From contig CAZPOR010000013.1 of assembly GCA_964588325.1 (NCBI GenBank), forward strand, positions 1 through 64,000: 64,000 nucleotides of DNA. The letters are read 5' to 3'. Under the pieces are notes generated by a model. That model was given only the letters and a program-made list of their open reading frames with translations. It had not been told where the DNA came from and made no database searches. This DNA is from Thiovibrio sp964588325 (GTDB taxonomy: Bacteria; Desulfobacterota; Desulfobulbia; Desulfobulbales; Desulfurivibrionaceae). Positions 51,016 through 59,852 of this stretch are shown here, one piece after another (position 1 is the stretch's first letter; each line of letters opens with the position of its first letter). The position numbers and the translations under genes are program-made.

Positions 51016-52314
51016 ATGGCCAATGTGGTAATTGTCGGGACGCAATGGGGCGATGAGGGCAAGGGCAAGATCGTCGACCTGTTGACGGAGCACGCCGATT
51101 TCGTGGTGCGCTTTCAGGGCGGCAACAACGCGGGCCACACCCTGGTGGTGGACGGCAAAAAGTACGTCTTCCACCTCATCCCCTCCGGCATCCTCTACGA
51201 AAACAAGATGTGCTTCATCGGCAACGGCGTGGTCCTCGACCCCGGCGTTTTGCTCGAGGAGATGGACAAACTGGCGGCCAGCGGCCTGCCGGTGAATCCG
51301 CAGCGCTTGATGATCAGCGAGCGCGCCCATCTGATCATGCCCTACCATCGGCTCTTGGACTCCTGCAGCGAATCGGCCCTGGCCAGCGGCAAGAAGATCG
51401 GCACCACCGGCCGGGGCATCGGCCCCTGCTACGGCGACAAGATCCTGCGCAAGGGCATCAAGGCTGGGGATCTGCTGGACTCCGGCTCGCTCATGGAAAA
51501 AATCCGCGAAAACCTTGAGGAAAAGAATTTCCTGTTCAGCAAGAAATTCAACACCGACCCGATCGCGCCCGAAACGGTGTACGACGAGTACATGAAACAC
51601 GCCCAGCGGCTTGCCCCCTATATCGACAACGTTTCCGTGGCCCTGGACGAGGGCCGCAAGGCAGGCAAGCACATCCTCTTTGAAGGCGCCCAGGGCACCC
51701 AGTTGGACATCGACCACGGCACCTACCCCTTTGTCACTTCCTCGAACACCGTGGCGGGAAACGCCTGCACCGGCAGCGGCTTCGGCCCCTCCCACATCGA
51801 CTGCGTCATCGGCATCCTCAAGGCCTACACCACCAGGGTTGGCGAGGGGCCATTCCCCACCGAGCTGCTGGACGGAGTGGGTGACGAGTTGCAGCAAAAA
51901 GGCGGGGAAGTCGGCGCCACCACCGGGCGCAAGCGCCGCTGCGGCTGGCTCGACGGCGTGATCGCCCGCGAGGCTGTGCGGTTGAACGGCATCAACGGGT
52001 TGGCCATCACCAAGCTCGATGTCTTGAGCGGCCAGCCGACCCTGAAGCTGGCCACCAGCTACGAGGCGGACGGCAAGAAGATGACAGCCCTGCCCGGCAA
52101 CATCAAGACCCTGGCCAAGCTCAAGCCGGTGTACGAAAACCTCGCGGGCTGGAGCGAAGAGATCACCCAGGCCAACAGCGTGGACGATCTGCCGGCCAAG
52201 GCCCGCGACTATGTAAAACGCATCGAGGAGTTCACCGAGACCCCGGCCTACATCCTTTCCGTGGGCCCAGGCCGGGAGCAGACCATGCTCATCAGGAACC
52301 CCTTCCAAAAATAA
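51016..52314 (+). CDS. purA: adenylosuccinate synthetase
   Basis: Condenses IMP with aspartate using GTP, the first committed step to AMP. The 432-residue protein has the GTP loop GTQWGDEGKGK at 9-19, NAGHT, the GTTGRGIGPCYGDK motif and the GRKRRCGWLD motif, all diagnostic. The start at 51016 has GAGGAAAAG upstream. AMP nucleosidase follows 15 bases after, suggesting linked control of adenylate. Confidence 0.97.
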   Translation: MANVVIVGTQWGDEGKGKIVDLLTEHADFVVRFQGGNNAGHTLVVDGKKYVFHLIPSGILYENKMCFIGNGVVLDPGVLLEEMDKLAASGLPVNPQRLMISERAHLIMPYHRLLDSCSESALASGKKIGTTGRGIGPCYGDKILRKGIKAGDLLDSGSLMEKIRENLEEKNFLFSKKFNTDPIAPETVYDEYMKHAQRLAPYIDNVSVALDEGRKAGKHILFEGAQGTQLDIDHGTYPFVTSSNTVAGNACTGSGFGPSHIDCVIGILKAYTTRVGEGPFPTELLDGVGDELQQKGGEVGATTGRKRRCGWLDGVIAREAVRLNGINGLAITKLDVLSGQPTLKLATSYEADGKKMTALPGNIKTLAKLKPVYENLAGWSEEITQANSVDDLPAKARDYVKRIEEFTETPAYILSVGPGREQTMLIRNPFQK

Positions 52315-52329
52315 CCAGAAGGAACCTGC

Positions 52330-53106
52330 ATGAGCACAGAACTGCGGCCCGACAGTTATGCCCGGCACACCCTGGAGCGCTATACCGGCTCCAGCGTCAA
52401 GGACTTCGGCTCCCATATCCTGCTCTGCAACTTCCACCGCTATATCGACGACTTCGCCCGCATCACCGGCAACCCGGTCCAGCGCGGGCATTGGAGCGTA
52501 GTCCACGACCGCAAGCACGACCTGAGCATCATCAACCACGGGGTGGGCTCACCCTCGGCGGGCATTGTCATGCACTGCCTCTCTTTTCTCGACGAGATAA
52601 AATGCGTGCTCATGCTCGGCATGTGCGGCGGCATCGACGATGCGCTGGAGATCGGCGACATCATCATCCCCACCGCCAGCATCCGCGACGAAGGCACCAG
52701 CCCGCACTATCTGCCCAAGGATGTCCCTGCCCTGCCATCCATCCACGTCAACCGCATCTGCGAACAGGTCATCACCAGCGAGCTGAAGATGGTACCCAAG
52801 TCGGGCATCCTGATGACCACCGACTACCGGATGTGGGAGTTTGACGCCGAGTTCATCCAGTACATCCGCAAGCACCGGATCATGGCCATCGACATGGAGA
52901 TCGCCACCCTGTTCGCGGTGGGCTATGCCCTCAATGTGCCCACCGGCGCCATGATGCTGGTCTCCGACCTGCCGCTCAAAAAAGGCGGCATCAAGAGCAA
53001 GGACAGCGCCGAGGAGATATTCCTCACCTACACCCAGGAGCATCTGCAGATGGGCCTCAAGGTCATGGAAACCGCCTGCCTGGACAAAAGAACCCCGCTC
53101 GGCTGA
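52330..53106 (+). CDS. AMP nucleosidase family protein
   Basis: A 258-residue enzyme with the nucleoside phosphorylase fold (LMLGMCGGIDDALEIGDIIIP; MAIDMEIATLFAVGY). It matches the short AMP nucleosidases that lack the N-terminal regulatory domain of E. coli Amn. Expected reaction: AMP + water to adenine + ribose 5-phosphate. Located directly after purA and 10 bases before a GH30 gene, so it may be in one transcript with both. Confidence 0.85.
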   Translation: MSTELRPDSYARHTLERYTGSSVKDFGSHILLCNFHRYIDDFARITGNPVQRGHWSVVHDRKHDLSIINHGVGSPSAGIVMHCLSFLDEIKCVLMLGMCGGIDDALEIGDIIIPTASIRDEGTSPHYLPKDVPALPSIHVNRICEQVITSELKMVPKSGILMTTDYRMWEFDAEFIQYIRKHRIMAIDMEIATLFAVGYALNVPTGAMMLVSDLPLKKGGIKSKDSAEEIFLTYTQEHLQMGLKVMETACLDKRTPLG

Positions 53107-53116
53107 TGCCCGAAAT

Positions 53117-54469
53117 ATGTCCCGCCATATCGTCCACCTCTCGCTGACCGCCAAAGACACCCCAGACCGCCAGAGCGAACAGCCCCCCGTGTTTTTTGAA
53201 GCGGTTCCCTCGGAAACGCACACCATCACCATCGATCCGCGCAAGCGCTTCCAGAAAATGGAAGGCTTTGGCGGCGCATTCACTGAAGCGGCAGCCGTCA
53301 CTTGGCAGAAACTCCCGGCGGAAAAGCAGGTCGAAGTCATGCGGGCCTACTTCGACCCGCTTAATGGCCTGGGGTATACCATGGGGCGGACGCATATCAA
53401 CAGTTGCGATTTTGCCCTGGGGAATTACGCCCATGATGAAGTGGAGGGCGATTTTAGCCTGCAACACTTTTCCATTGCCCGTGACCGCGCCGCTGTTCTG
53501 CCCATGCTCAAGGAAGCCCTGCGCATCAGCGGCGGCCTGAAGCTGTTCGCATCCCCTTGGAGCCCGCCGGCGTGGATGAAAACCAACGGGCAGATGAACG
53601 GCGGCGGCCGGTTGCTCCCTGAATGCCGTGATGTGTGGGCGCGTTACTACTGCCGCTACATCCGGGAATATGAAAAAGAAGGCATCCCCTTCTGGGGCCT
53701 CACCCTCCAGAATGAACCGGAAGCCAGCCAATCCTGGGATTCCTGCCTGTACTCCGCCGAGGAAGAGCGCGATTTTGTCCGTGATTATTTGGGGCCTACT
53801 CTACAAAAAGAGGGGCTGGGCCATCTCAAGCTGATGATTTGGGACCATAACCGGGACGCCATCTACGAGCGCGCCAGAGTGGTGTACGATGACCCCCAGG
53901 CCGCGCAATATGTGTGGGGTGCGGCGTTTCACTGGTATGTGGGGGACCATTTCGACAATCTGACCGCCGTGCACGAAGCCTTTCCGGATAAACAGTTGCT
54001 CTTCAGCGAAGGATGTCAGGAAGGCGGCCCGCACCTAGGCGAATGGGGCGTGGGCGAGCGCTACGGGCGTTCGCTCATCAACGACCTGAACCGCTGGACC
54101 GTGGCATGGGTGGACTGGAATCTCATGCTGGATGCGCGCGGCGGCCCCAATCATGTGGGCAATTATTGCAGCGCACCCATCCTGGTGGATACAGGGGCCG
54201 GTCTGCCGCTGTATCAGAGCTCCTTCTATTATCTCGGCCATTTCTCCCGCTACATCCGCCCCGGCGCCGAACGCATCCTGCACGCCACCACCACCGATGA
54301 CCTTGAGACAACGGCCTTCCTCAATCCGGATGGGCAAATCGCTGTCGTGGTCATGAATCGCACGGAGCAGGCGATTGCCTTTGCGCTGCGATGCCACAAC
54401 CACGCTGCCCGGACGATCAGTCCGCCCCACTCCATTATGACCTTGCGGTTTGCCAATTTTTCCGGATAA
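53117..54469 (+). CDS. glycoside hydrolase family 30 enzyme
   Basis: Retaining glycosidase of 450 residues. Family motifs: MEGFGGAFTEAAA, the acid/base E200 in LQNEPE, and the nucleophile E298 in LFSEGC. GH30 includes beta-1,6-glucanases and glucosylceramidases; the sequence alone does not separate them. No signal peptide is seen, so it should act in the cytoplasm. It opens a cassette with an ABC transporter, a GH5 enzyme and an EEP hydrolase. Confidence 0.92.
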   Translation: MSRHIVHLSLTAKDTPDRQSEQPPVFFEAVPSETHTITIDPRKRFQKMEGFGGAFTEAAAVTWQKLPAEKQVEVMRAYFDPLNGLGYTMGRTHINSCDFALGNYAHDEVEGDFSLQHFSIARDRAAVLPMLKEALRISGGLKLFASPWSPPAWMKTNGQMNGGGRLLPECRDVWARYYCRYIREYEKEGIPFWGLTLQNEPEASQSWDSCLYSAEEERDFVRDYLGPTLQKEGLGHLKLMIWDHNRDAIYERARVVYDDPQAAQYVWGAAFHWYVGDHFDNLTAVHEAFPDKQLLFSEGCQEGGPHLGEWGVGERYGRSLINDLNRWTVAWVDWNLMLDARGGPNHVGNYCSAPILVDTGAGLPLYQSSFYYLGHFSRYIRPGAERILHATTTDDLETTAFLNPDGQIAVVVMNRTEQAIAFALRCHNHAARTISPPHSIMTLRFANFSG

Positions 54470-54670
54470 GCTATCGCTCGATGCAATGATTTTCACCTCT
54501 CCCGCAAGAAGATGTTGACGGAGCCACCGGCTTTCTGTAGGAATTGACAGGGGGACTGGACGGATTGATATGGCTGGAGCCACCGAAAAAAACGATTTCT
54601 GCCTGCACGACAACCATGAGGGCAATCAGATGCACGACGTCTTCAGCCTGCCACCCCATCGGATGCCCTG

Positions 54671-56359
54671 ATGCCTAACTCCCTCGATTTTCTGGTTGAA
54701 TTTCTTCGCCTCTCGAAGCTGTTTTGGTCTTCGAAGCAAAAACTGAAGATTCAAGGCACCACCTTCCTCTTGGCGCTCCTGACCATACTGCAAATGATCC
54801 TGGCGGTGGTGGTTACCCAGTGGAGCGCGGCGTTGTTCAACGCCCTGGAGCAGCACTCCATGCGCGGCCTTATCACCCAGATCGGCGTGCTGGCGATCAT
54901 CTTTGTCGCCGACATGGCCGTGACCGGATCGCATCTGGTCGTCAAACGCAACCTGCAGATCTATTGGCGCGACTGGCTGACGGACCATGTCATCTCCCGT
55001 TGGATGCGGGATGGCCGCCACTATTTGATCTCCCATCTCCCGGGCGAACACGACAACCCGGATGGACGTATTGCCGAGGATTGCCGGGTCGCCAGCGAGT
55101 CGGCGGTCGCCCTGGGCCACTCGTTATTTTACTGCATTTTGCTGCTGATCGGCTTCTCGCAGGTGCTCTGGTCCCGCTCCGGGGTGGTGACGCTCGACCT
55201 GGGCGCGTGGCAAATCCCCATTTACGGGCATCTGGTCTGGATCGCGATCATCTATACGGCCTTGGCCTCCTGGCTTGGCTGGCAGGTGAGTCTGCCCCTG
55301 ACCGCAGCCACCAACGCCCGGCAATCGGCGGAGGCGGACTTCCGCGCCGGTCTGCTGGAGGCGCAGGAAAACAGCCAGGCCATCGCGTTGATCCATGCCA
55401 ACAGCTATGAACGGCAGCTTTTTCGTGAGCTGTTCTGCAAGATCCGGAATGTCTGGAACACGCAAACCGCGGCATGGCGAAATATCCAGATCTTCAGCAC
55501 CGGCTATGCCTCATTGAACATGGCCTTTCCGATCCTGATCTCCGCCCCCCGCTACATCCTGGGGATGATCTCCCTGGGAGCCATGATGCAGGCCGCCCAG
55601 GCGTTCCAACAGATGGTGGGCGCCCTCTCCTGGCCGGTGGGCAATGCGGGCGGAATCGCGGAATGGCGCGCCTCGGTGGAACGCGTTCTGAGTCTTCTCA
55701 AGGTGTTGGATAATGTGGACGAAGAACTGGCTCAACCGGATCACTGGATTCAGGTGAAAAGCTCGGACCGGCCGGTGTTGGCCTTCCGCGACCTCAGTAT
55801 CGCCAAATACGACGGGCCGACATTGGCTCAAAACATCACTATGGAGATCGGCCAGGGCGAACATGTGCTGATCACCGGCAACCCTTACACCGGGGCAAAG
55901 CTGTTTCGCGCCATTGCCGGGGTAAGGCCATGGGGCCGCGGGGTCATCGAGCTCCCCAGCCAAGGCCGCCTCTTTTTCATGCCGCCCCGGCCGCATCTGC
56001 CCACCGGCACCCTGCGCAATGCCATCTGCTATCCAGCCTCCCGCCGGGTTTTCAGCCAGGAACAACTCGAGCAGACGCTGCGTTTGGTTGGCCTTGAAGA
56101 CCTCATCGACCAGCTCGACCAGAAGGACAATTGGATCAACACCCTGGCCCGGGGGGAGCAGCAACTCCTGGGCATGGTGCGCCTGTTGCTCAACCGGCCC
56201 CAGTGGATTTTCCTGCAGGAGGCCTTCGACTCCCTGGACCCCAAGGAAGAGGAACGGATGCTGCGCCTGATCTCTGAACAGCTCCCCGATGCCACGCTGC
56301 TTGCAATTTCCCATCTGCCAAACGGCGCTTCCTTCTATGCACGCCGCCTGGCCCTGTGA
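54671..56359 (+). CDS. SbmA/ABCD-like ABC transporter with degenerate ATPase
   Basis: A 562-residue half-transporter: six membrane helices of the SbmA/BacA/ABCD type (residues 1-330) and an ATPase domain (370-562). The signature LARGEQQLLGMVRLLL and H-loop ISHL are present. The Walker A is altered (GNPYTGAKL, with K410 kept but the Ser/Thr lost), and the Walker B Asp is Gln (FLQEAFDSLD, Q516-E517). Hydrolysis may be weak or absent. Substrate is unknown; relatives move peptides or acyl-CoA. The position between two glycosidases suggests a glycan or glycolipid. Confidence 0.88.
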   Translation: MPNSLDFLVEFLRLSKLFWSSKQKLKIQGTTFLLALLTILQMILAVVVTQWSAALFNALEQHSMRGLITQIGVLAIIFVADMAVTGSHLVVKRNLQIYWRDWLTDHVISRWMRDGRHYLISHLPGEHDNPDGRIAEDCRVASESAVALGHSLFYCILLLIGFSQVLWSRSGVVTLDLGAWQIPIYGHLVWIAIIYTALASWLGWQVSLPLTAATNARQSAEADFRAGLLEAQENSQAIALIHANSYERQLFRELFCKIRNVWNTQTAAWRNIQIFSTGYASLNMAFPILISAPRYILGMISLGAMMQAAQAFQQMVGALSWPVGNAGGIAEWRASVERVLSLLKVLDNVDEELAQPDHWIQVKSSDRPVLAFRDLSIAKYDGPTLAQNITMEIGQGEHVLITGNPYTGAKLFRAIAGVRPWGRGVIELPSQGRLFFMPPRPHLPTGTLRNAICYPASRRVFSQEQLEQTLRLVGLEDLIDQLDQKDNWINTLARGEQQLLGMVRLLLNRPQWIFLQEAFDSLDPKEEERMLRLISEQLPDATLLAISHLPNGASFYARRLAL

Positions 56360-56381
56360 AACCCTTTAAGGAAGACCAACG

Positions 56382-57557
56382 ATGACTCCCAAAACGGTGC
56401 ACGAATCCGGCAGCAAACTCCGCGGCGTCAATCTCGGCGGCTGGCTGGTGTTGGAAAAATGGATCACCCCGAGTCTGTTCGAGGGGCTGCAAGCCACCGA
56501 CGAAACCTCCTACTGCGTTGAGCTGGGCGAGGTTGAGGCTACCCGGCGCCTGCACCACCACTGGAACACCTTCATCACCCGCGACGACTTCGGTTGGCTG
56601 AAAAATGCCGGCATCAATGCGGTGCGGTTGCCGGTCGGCCACTGGCTTTTCGGCAAGGACTATCCCTACCACCGCAGTTATCAGGGGACGCGCTATCCCT
56701 TCGTGGAAGGGGGGCTTGCCATCGTCGACAAGGTCTTTGAGTGGGCCGGGGAGTTCGACCTGCGGGTGGTTCTCGACCTCCATGCCGCGCCGGGGTGCCA
56801 GAACGGCTTCGACAACGGCGGCATCCTCGACGTGTGCGAGTGGCATACCAGCGAGGAGTACATCGAACACTCCCTGGCTCTGCTGGAACGGTTGGCCGAG
56901 CGGTACGCCGGTCACCCGGCGCTGCACGGCATCGAGACGCTCAATGAACCGCGCTGGGATATCCCCACCGATCTGCTGAAGCGCTTCAACCTCGATGCCT
57001 ACCAACGCATCCGCCGCCACTGCCCGCCCGAGCGGGTGACGGTGGTGTTCCACGACGGCTTCCGCAACTTCCGGGAGTATGCAGGGTTCCTCCAGGAGCC
57101 GGAGTTCCGCAACGTGGCCCTCGATATCCACCGCTATCAATGCTTTATGGATTACGACACCAGCCTGGACATCTTCGGGCACATCATAAAGAGCGCCGGA
57201 GAGTGGCGGGACGAAGCGGACGAGATCATCCGCGAGTCGGGCTATCAGGTGTATTGCGGGGAATGGAGTCTGGGCCTGGACCTGAGGGTCGTCTCCCTCT
57301 GGGCGGAGGGGCCGTTCAACCATGCCCTGGAGGAAATGGATCTCTTTCAGATGTCGGCGGCCTATCGCGGCTACGCCTCGGCCCAGGTGCTGACCTTCGA
57401 AAAATACGCCGGGTGGTTCTTCTGGACGTACCGGACCGAGACCACTCCGGAATGGTGCTATCGGGACTGCGTAGATCAGGGATTCTTTCCCAACATGGGA
57501 CGGCCGGAGCAGTTTTCCGGCATCCGAGGGACCCTGGAACGGGCCAAAAATTCATAA
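56382..57557 (+). CDS. GH5 exo-beta-1,3-glucanase-like enzyme
   Basis: A 391-residue retaining glycosidase close in motif to yeast EXG1-type GH5_9 enzymes (RGVNLGGWLVLEKWITPSLF at the N-terminus). Catalytic acid E189 in LNEPR and nucleophile E294 in CGEWS. No signal peptide. Expected action is release of glucose from beta-1,3-glucan or from steryl/lipid glucosides. Bacterial members of this subgroup are uncommon compared with fungal ones. It begins 23 bases after the ABC gene. Confidence 0.9.
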   Translation: MTPKTVHESGSKLRGVNLGGWLVLEKWITPSLFEGLQATDETSYCVELGEVEATRRLHHHWNTFITRDDFGWLKNAGINAVRLPVGHWLFGKDYPYHRSYQGTRYPFVEGGLAIVDKVFEWAGEFDLRVVLDLHAAPGCQNGFDNGGILDVCEWHTSEEYIEHSLALLERLAERYAGHPALHGIETLNEPRWDIPTDLLKRFNLDAYQRIRRHCPPERVTVVFHDGFRNFREYAGFLQEPEFRNVALDIHRYQCFMDYDTSLDIFGHIIKSAGEWRDEADEIIRESGYQVYCGEWSLGLDLRVVSLWAEGPFNHALEEMDLFQMSAAYRGYASAQVLTFEKYAGWFFWTYRTETTPEWCYRDCVDQGFFPNMGRPEQFSGIRGTLERAKNS

Positions 57558-57581
57558 ACCTGACCTCGGGAGGACCAGGCC

Positions 57582-58361
57582 GTGATCAAGGTGATGAGCT
57601 TCAACATCCGGGTTGGCCTGGCCGACGACGGCGAGAACCACTGGCACAAACGCAAGGCCCTTGCCCTGGAAAGAATTGGTGCCTTCGGGCCCGATCTTCT
57701 CGGTCTTCAGGAGTGCCTGGACGACGAGCAGGCCGAGTTTGTCCGCGCCAGCCTGCCGGATTACCATTTTTTTGGCGTCCATCGGGGTGGCCCAGGAGGC
57801 ACGGCGCTGGAGATGGCGCCCCTGCTCTTTCGCCGCTCCGCCTTCCTGCTTCTCGACACGGGATGCTTCTGGCTGAGCGAGACTCCGGAGATCCCCGGCA
57901 GCATGAGCTGGCAAAGCAACTATCCCCGCACGGTGAGCTGGGCCAGGCTCTCCTGCCGACAAACCGGCTCGGTGCTTACCTTTGTCAACACCCATTTCGA
58001 CTACGAACCGGCAGCCATCGAAGGGGATGCACGCGCCCTGCGCCAATGGCTCGATCAAATCCGCCAGGATACCGCGCTCATCGTGACCGGCGACTTCAAT
58101 GCCGACAAGGATTCAAACGCCTACCGCCTCCTGACCGGCGATGGAACACTGATCGACGCCGTGCGGCAGATCCGGCCGAAGACGGAAGATGAGGCCACCT
58201 TTCATGCCTATGGGCGCCTGGAGGAAATGGCAGCCATTGACTGGATTCTGGTCTCCGGCCATTTCCGGGTTCTTGCTGCGCAAATCGACCGTTCCCGCCA
58301 AGGCAGCCTCTTCCCTTCGGACCATTACCCCATAACGGCAGTGCTCGACTGGAAGGCGTAG
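57582..58361 (+). CDS. endonuclease/exonuclease/phosphatase family protein
   Basis: Metal-dependent hydrolase of 259 residues with the EEP motifs: SFNIR, QE near residue 44 (LLGLQECL), NTHFDY, GDFNAD and SDHYPI. Such enzymes are often found beside glycosidases in bacterial glycan loci, and related ones are sphingomyelinases. Substrate unassigned. It starts 25 bases after GH5 and ends the cassette; a hairpin follows the stop. Confidence 0.9.
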   Translation: MIKVMSFNIRVGLADDGENHWHKRKALALERIGAFGPDLLGLQECLDDEQAEFVRASLPDYHFFGVHRGGPGGTALEMAPLLFRRSAFLLLDTGCFWLSETPEIPGSMSWQSNYPRTVSWARLSCRQTGSVLTFVNTHFDYEPAAIEGDARALRQWLDQIRQDTALIVTGDFNADKDSNAYRLLTGDGTLIDAVRQIRPKTEDEATFHAYGRLEEMAAIDWILVSGHFRVLAAQIDRSRQGSLFPSDHYPITAVLDWKA

Positions 58362-58373
58362 CCCTGCGGCACA

Positions 58374-58394
58374 TGGGGGCATCCATTGCCCCCA
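58374..58394. terminator. hairpin between convergent genes
   Basis: Perfect 8-base arms TGGGGGCA (58374-58381) and TGCCCCCA (58387-58394). It lies 13 bases after the EEP stop and 13 before the convergent lipoprotein stop. It lacks a T-run, so stop efficiency is uncertain. Confidence 0.55.
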
Positions 58395-58406
58395 ACACAC
58401 CATGCA

Positions 58407-59039
58407 TCAGCGGCTGACCGATCTGGCCCCAGCCATGACCTCGGCCATGTCAAAAGCCACCTGCGCCAGCATATTGGGCACCACCGGCCCAGCCTGTGAC
58501 CGTTTGATCTCCGGCGGGTTGAACGCCGCGATGAAATTATCCAGCGTGGAATTTTTCGGATAGGCCACGGCCTGATCCATGGATTGCTCGATATACCAAA
58601 CGGTATTGCCGGTGTGCACATTGAGCAGACGGGTGGACACCTCAACCCTTCCCCCGCCGAACTGGGTGCCCTCCAGGGCATAGTTGACCTTGCCCGCCAG
58701 GACCATATCCACCTTTGCCTTTCGGCCCAGGGCCAGGGCTTCCTGGATATCGTGGTACGGCTCCTCAAGGTGGAGCACCCTGGGAAAAGCCTGCTTCCCC
58801 AGAAGAACATCCTTGAAGAGCATGGCCACCCCCTCCCCCTGTGCCTGCGTCATATTGGCGGGCATCTGAAAGGGGAGCACGCCCACGGTGGCCTCCTGAT
58901 AGGTGTTCGCATCCGGATGGATAAAAACCACCGGCGAGTTTTTCTTGACCTCCACCGGCTGGTTGGCCCAGTTTTTCTGACCCGACGCACACCCGGCAAG
59001 GAGAAGACCGAGAAAAACAACCGCTATTCCCTTACGCAT
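58407..59039 (-). CDS. lipoprotein with CsgG/LpoB-like fold
   Basis: A 210-residue lipoprotein with signal peptide and lipobox LLAGC (lipid Cys 17). After it comes VGVLPFQMP and a helix-strand order that fits the TolB-N/CsgG/GNA1162 family. Such proteins sit on the inner side of the outer membrane. Its neighbours are FlgO-like lipoproteins, so a part in the outer-membrane ring around the flagellar motor is possible. It is the last gene of the group; a structured repeat separates it from flgO. Confidence 0.75.
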   Translation of the reverse strand: MRKGIAVVFLGLLLAGCASGQKNWANQPVEVKKNSPVVFIHPDANTYQEATVGVLPFQMPANMTQAQGEGVAMLFKDVLLGKQAFPRVLHLEEPYHDIQEALALGRKAKVDMVLAGKVNYALEGTQFGGGRVEVSTRLLNVHTGNTVWYIEQSMDQAVAYPKNSTLDNFIAAFNPPEIKRSQAGPVVPNMLAQVAFDMAEVMAGARSVSR

Positions 59040-59094
59040 ACCGCTCTCCTGTAACTATCCAGCGTAATGCCGGAATTAAAAGACCATGCAAGAT

Positions 59095-59234
59095 AACTGT
59101 TCAGCAGCGCCGCTTCGCTGCTGCCACAGATGCGAGGAAAAGGTCTGCGAAGTGTGCTATTGCACATGAGCAGGCCGATGACAGGTAAGCGAACCTGTGA
59201 GACTCCGAAGCAGATGTGGTGCTGCTGGACAGTT
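59095..59234. repeat. 140-base dyad element with several hairpins
   Basis: Outer arms AACTGTTCAGCAGC (59095-59108) and GCTGCTGGACAGTT (59221-59234) pair with one mismatch. Inside are CCACA/TGTGG, TGTGC-TATT-GCACA (59153-59166) and ACAGGT-AAGCGA-ACCTGT (59181-59198) hairpins. The left arm can also fold alone (CAGCAGCG/CGCTGCTG). It lies between two genes of an operon; it may be a mobile repeat or an RNA structure. Confidence 0.75.
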
Positions 59235-59243
59235 CCTCCCTGT

Positions 59244-59852
59244 TCAGCGCTCTTTGGCGGAAAGCTGCGCATCGCCGAAAGCGCCGCTTCCTGCCGCGAG
59301 AAGATGATTGATGTTGCGGCTGCGCTGCAACTCAAGCCCGGCCACGGAAAGCACCTGCTGGGAACCGGCGTCGAGCAGCCTGATGTTGAGGATGACCGTG
59401 GCCGGAGTCAGCGAATAGGTGCCGGTAAGAATGGCCGCGGCCTGCTGCTGCTTGGCCAGAAGTTTGGCATCCCGGGTGAGCATCAGCTCGCCCCGGTTGT
59501 CCCGAATGAATAATTCCGCGGATTTGCGAATCTCCACCACGCCGAAACCGTGGCGAAACAGACTGGTGGACAACGCCTCGGTCAGGGTCCGGCCGAAACG
59601 GGTGGTGGCATAGAGGTTGTCAAGATCAACCACCGTGGTCAAAATCAACCGTTGCCCGCCCCCTGCGCCGCGCATGCCGGAAGTCAACTGCAGGGCCAGT
59701 TCCTCCCCCACCCCAAAAAAATCCGGAGTGACCACCGAAGCGGTGCCGCCGGTGTTCGCCCGGGGCGCGCATCCGCTCAGAAGCAGACCGCAGCCCAGAA
59801 ACAGCGCGAACCCGAAACCACGAATCATCATTCTTGTCTTTTTCATGGGCAA
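59244..59852 (-). CDS. flgO: FlgO-family outer-membrane lipoprotein
   Basis: A 202-residue lipoprotein: hydrophobic signal and lipobox LLSGC (Cys 28), then the FlgO domain with VDLDNLYATTRFGRTLTEALSTSL and VEIRKSAELFIRDNRGELMLTRD. In Vibrio FlgO and FlgP are needed for motility and form an outer ring structure. The start overlaps the upstream FlgO-like gene by 10 bases. The frame also allows a start two codons in. Confidence 0.88.
   Translation of the reverse strand: MPMKKTRMMIRGFGFALFLGCGLLLSGCAPRANTGGTASVVTPDFFGVGEELALQLTSGMRGAGGGQRLILTTVVDLDNLYATTRFGRTLTEALSTSLFRHGFGVVEIRKSAELFIRDNRGELMLTRDAKLLAKQQQAAAILTGTYSLTPATVILNIRLLDAGSQQVLSVAGLELQRSRNINHLLAAGSGAFGDAQLSAKER

Noticed and set aside
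50860..52539. 559-codon minus-strand frame opposite purA
   Set aside because: Shadow of purA; no ribosome site and no recognisable features.
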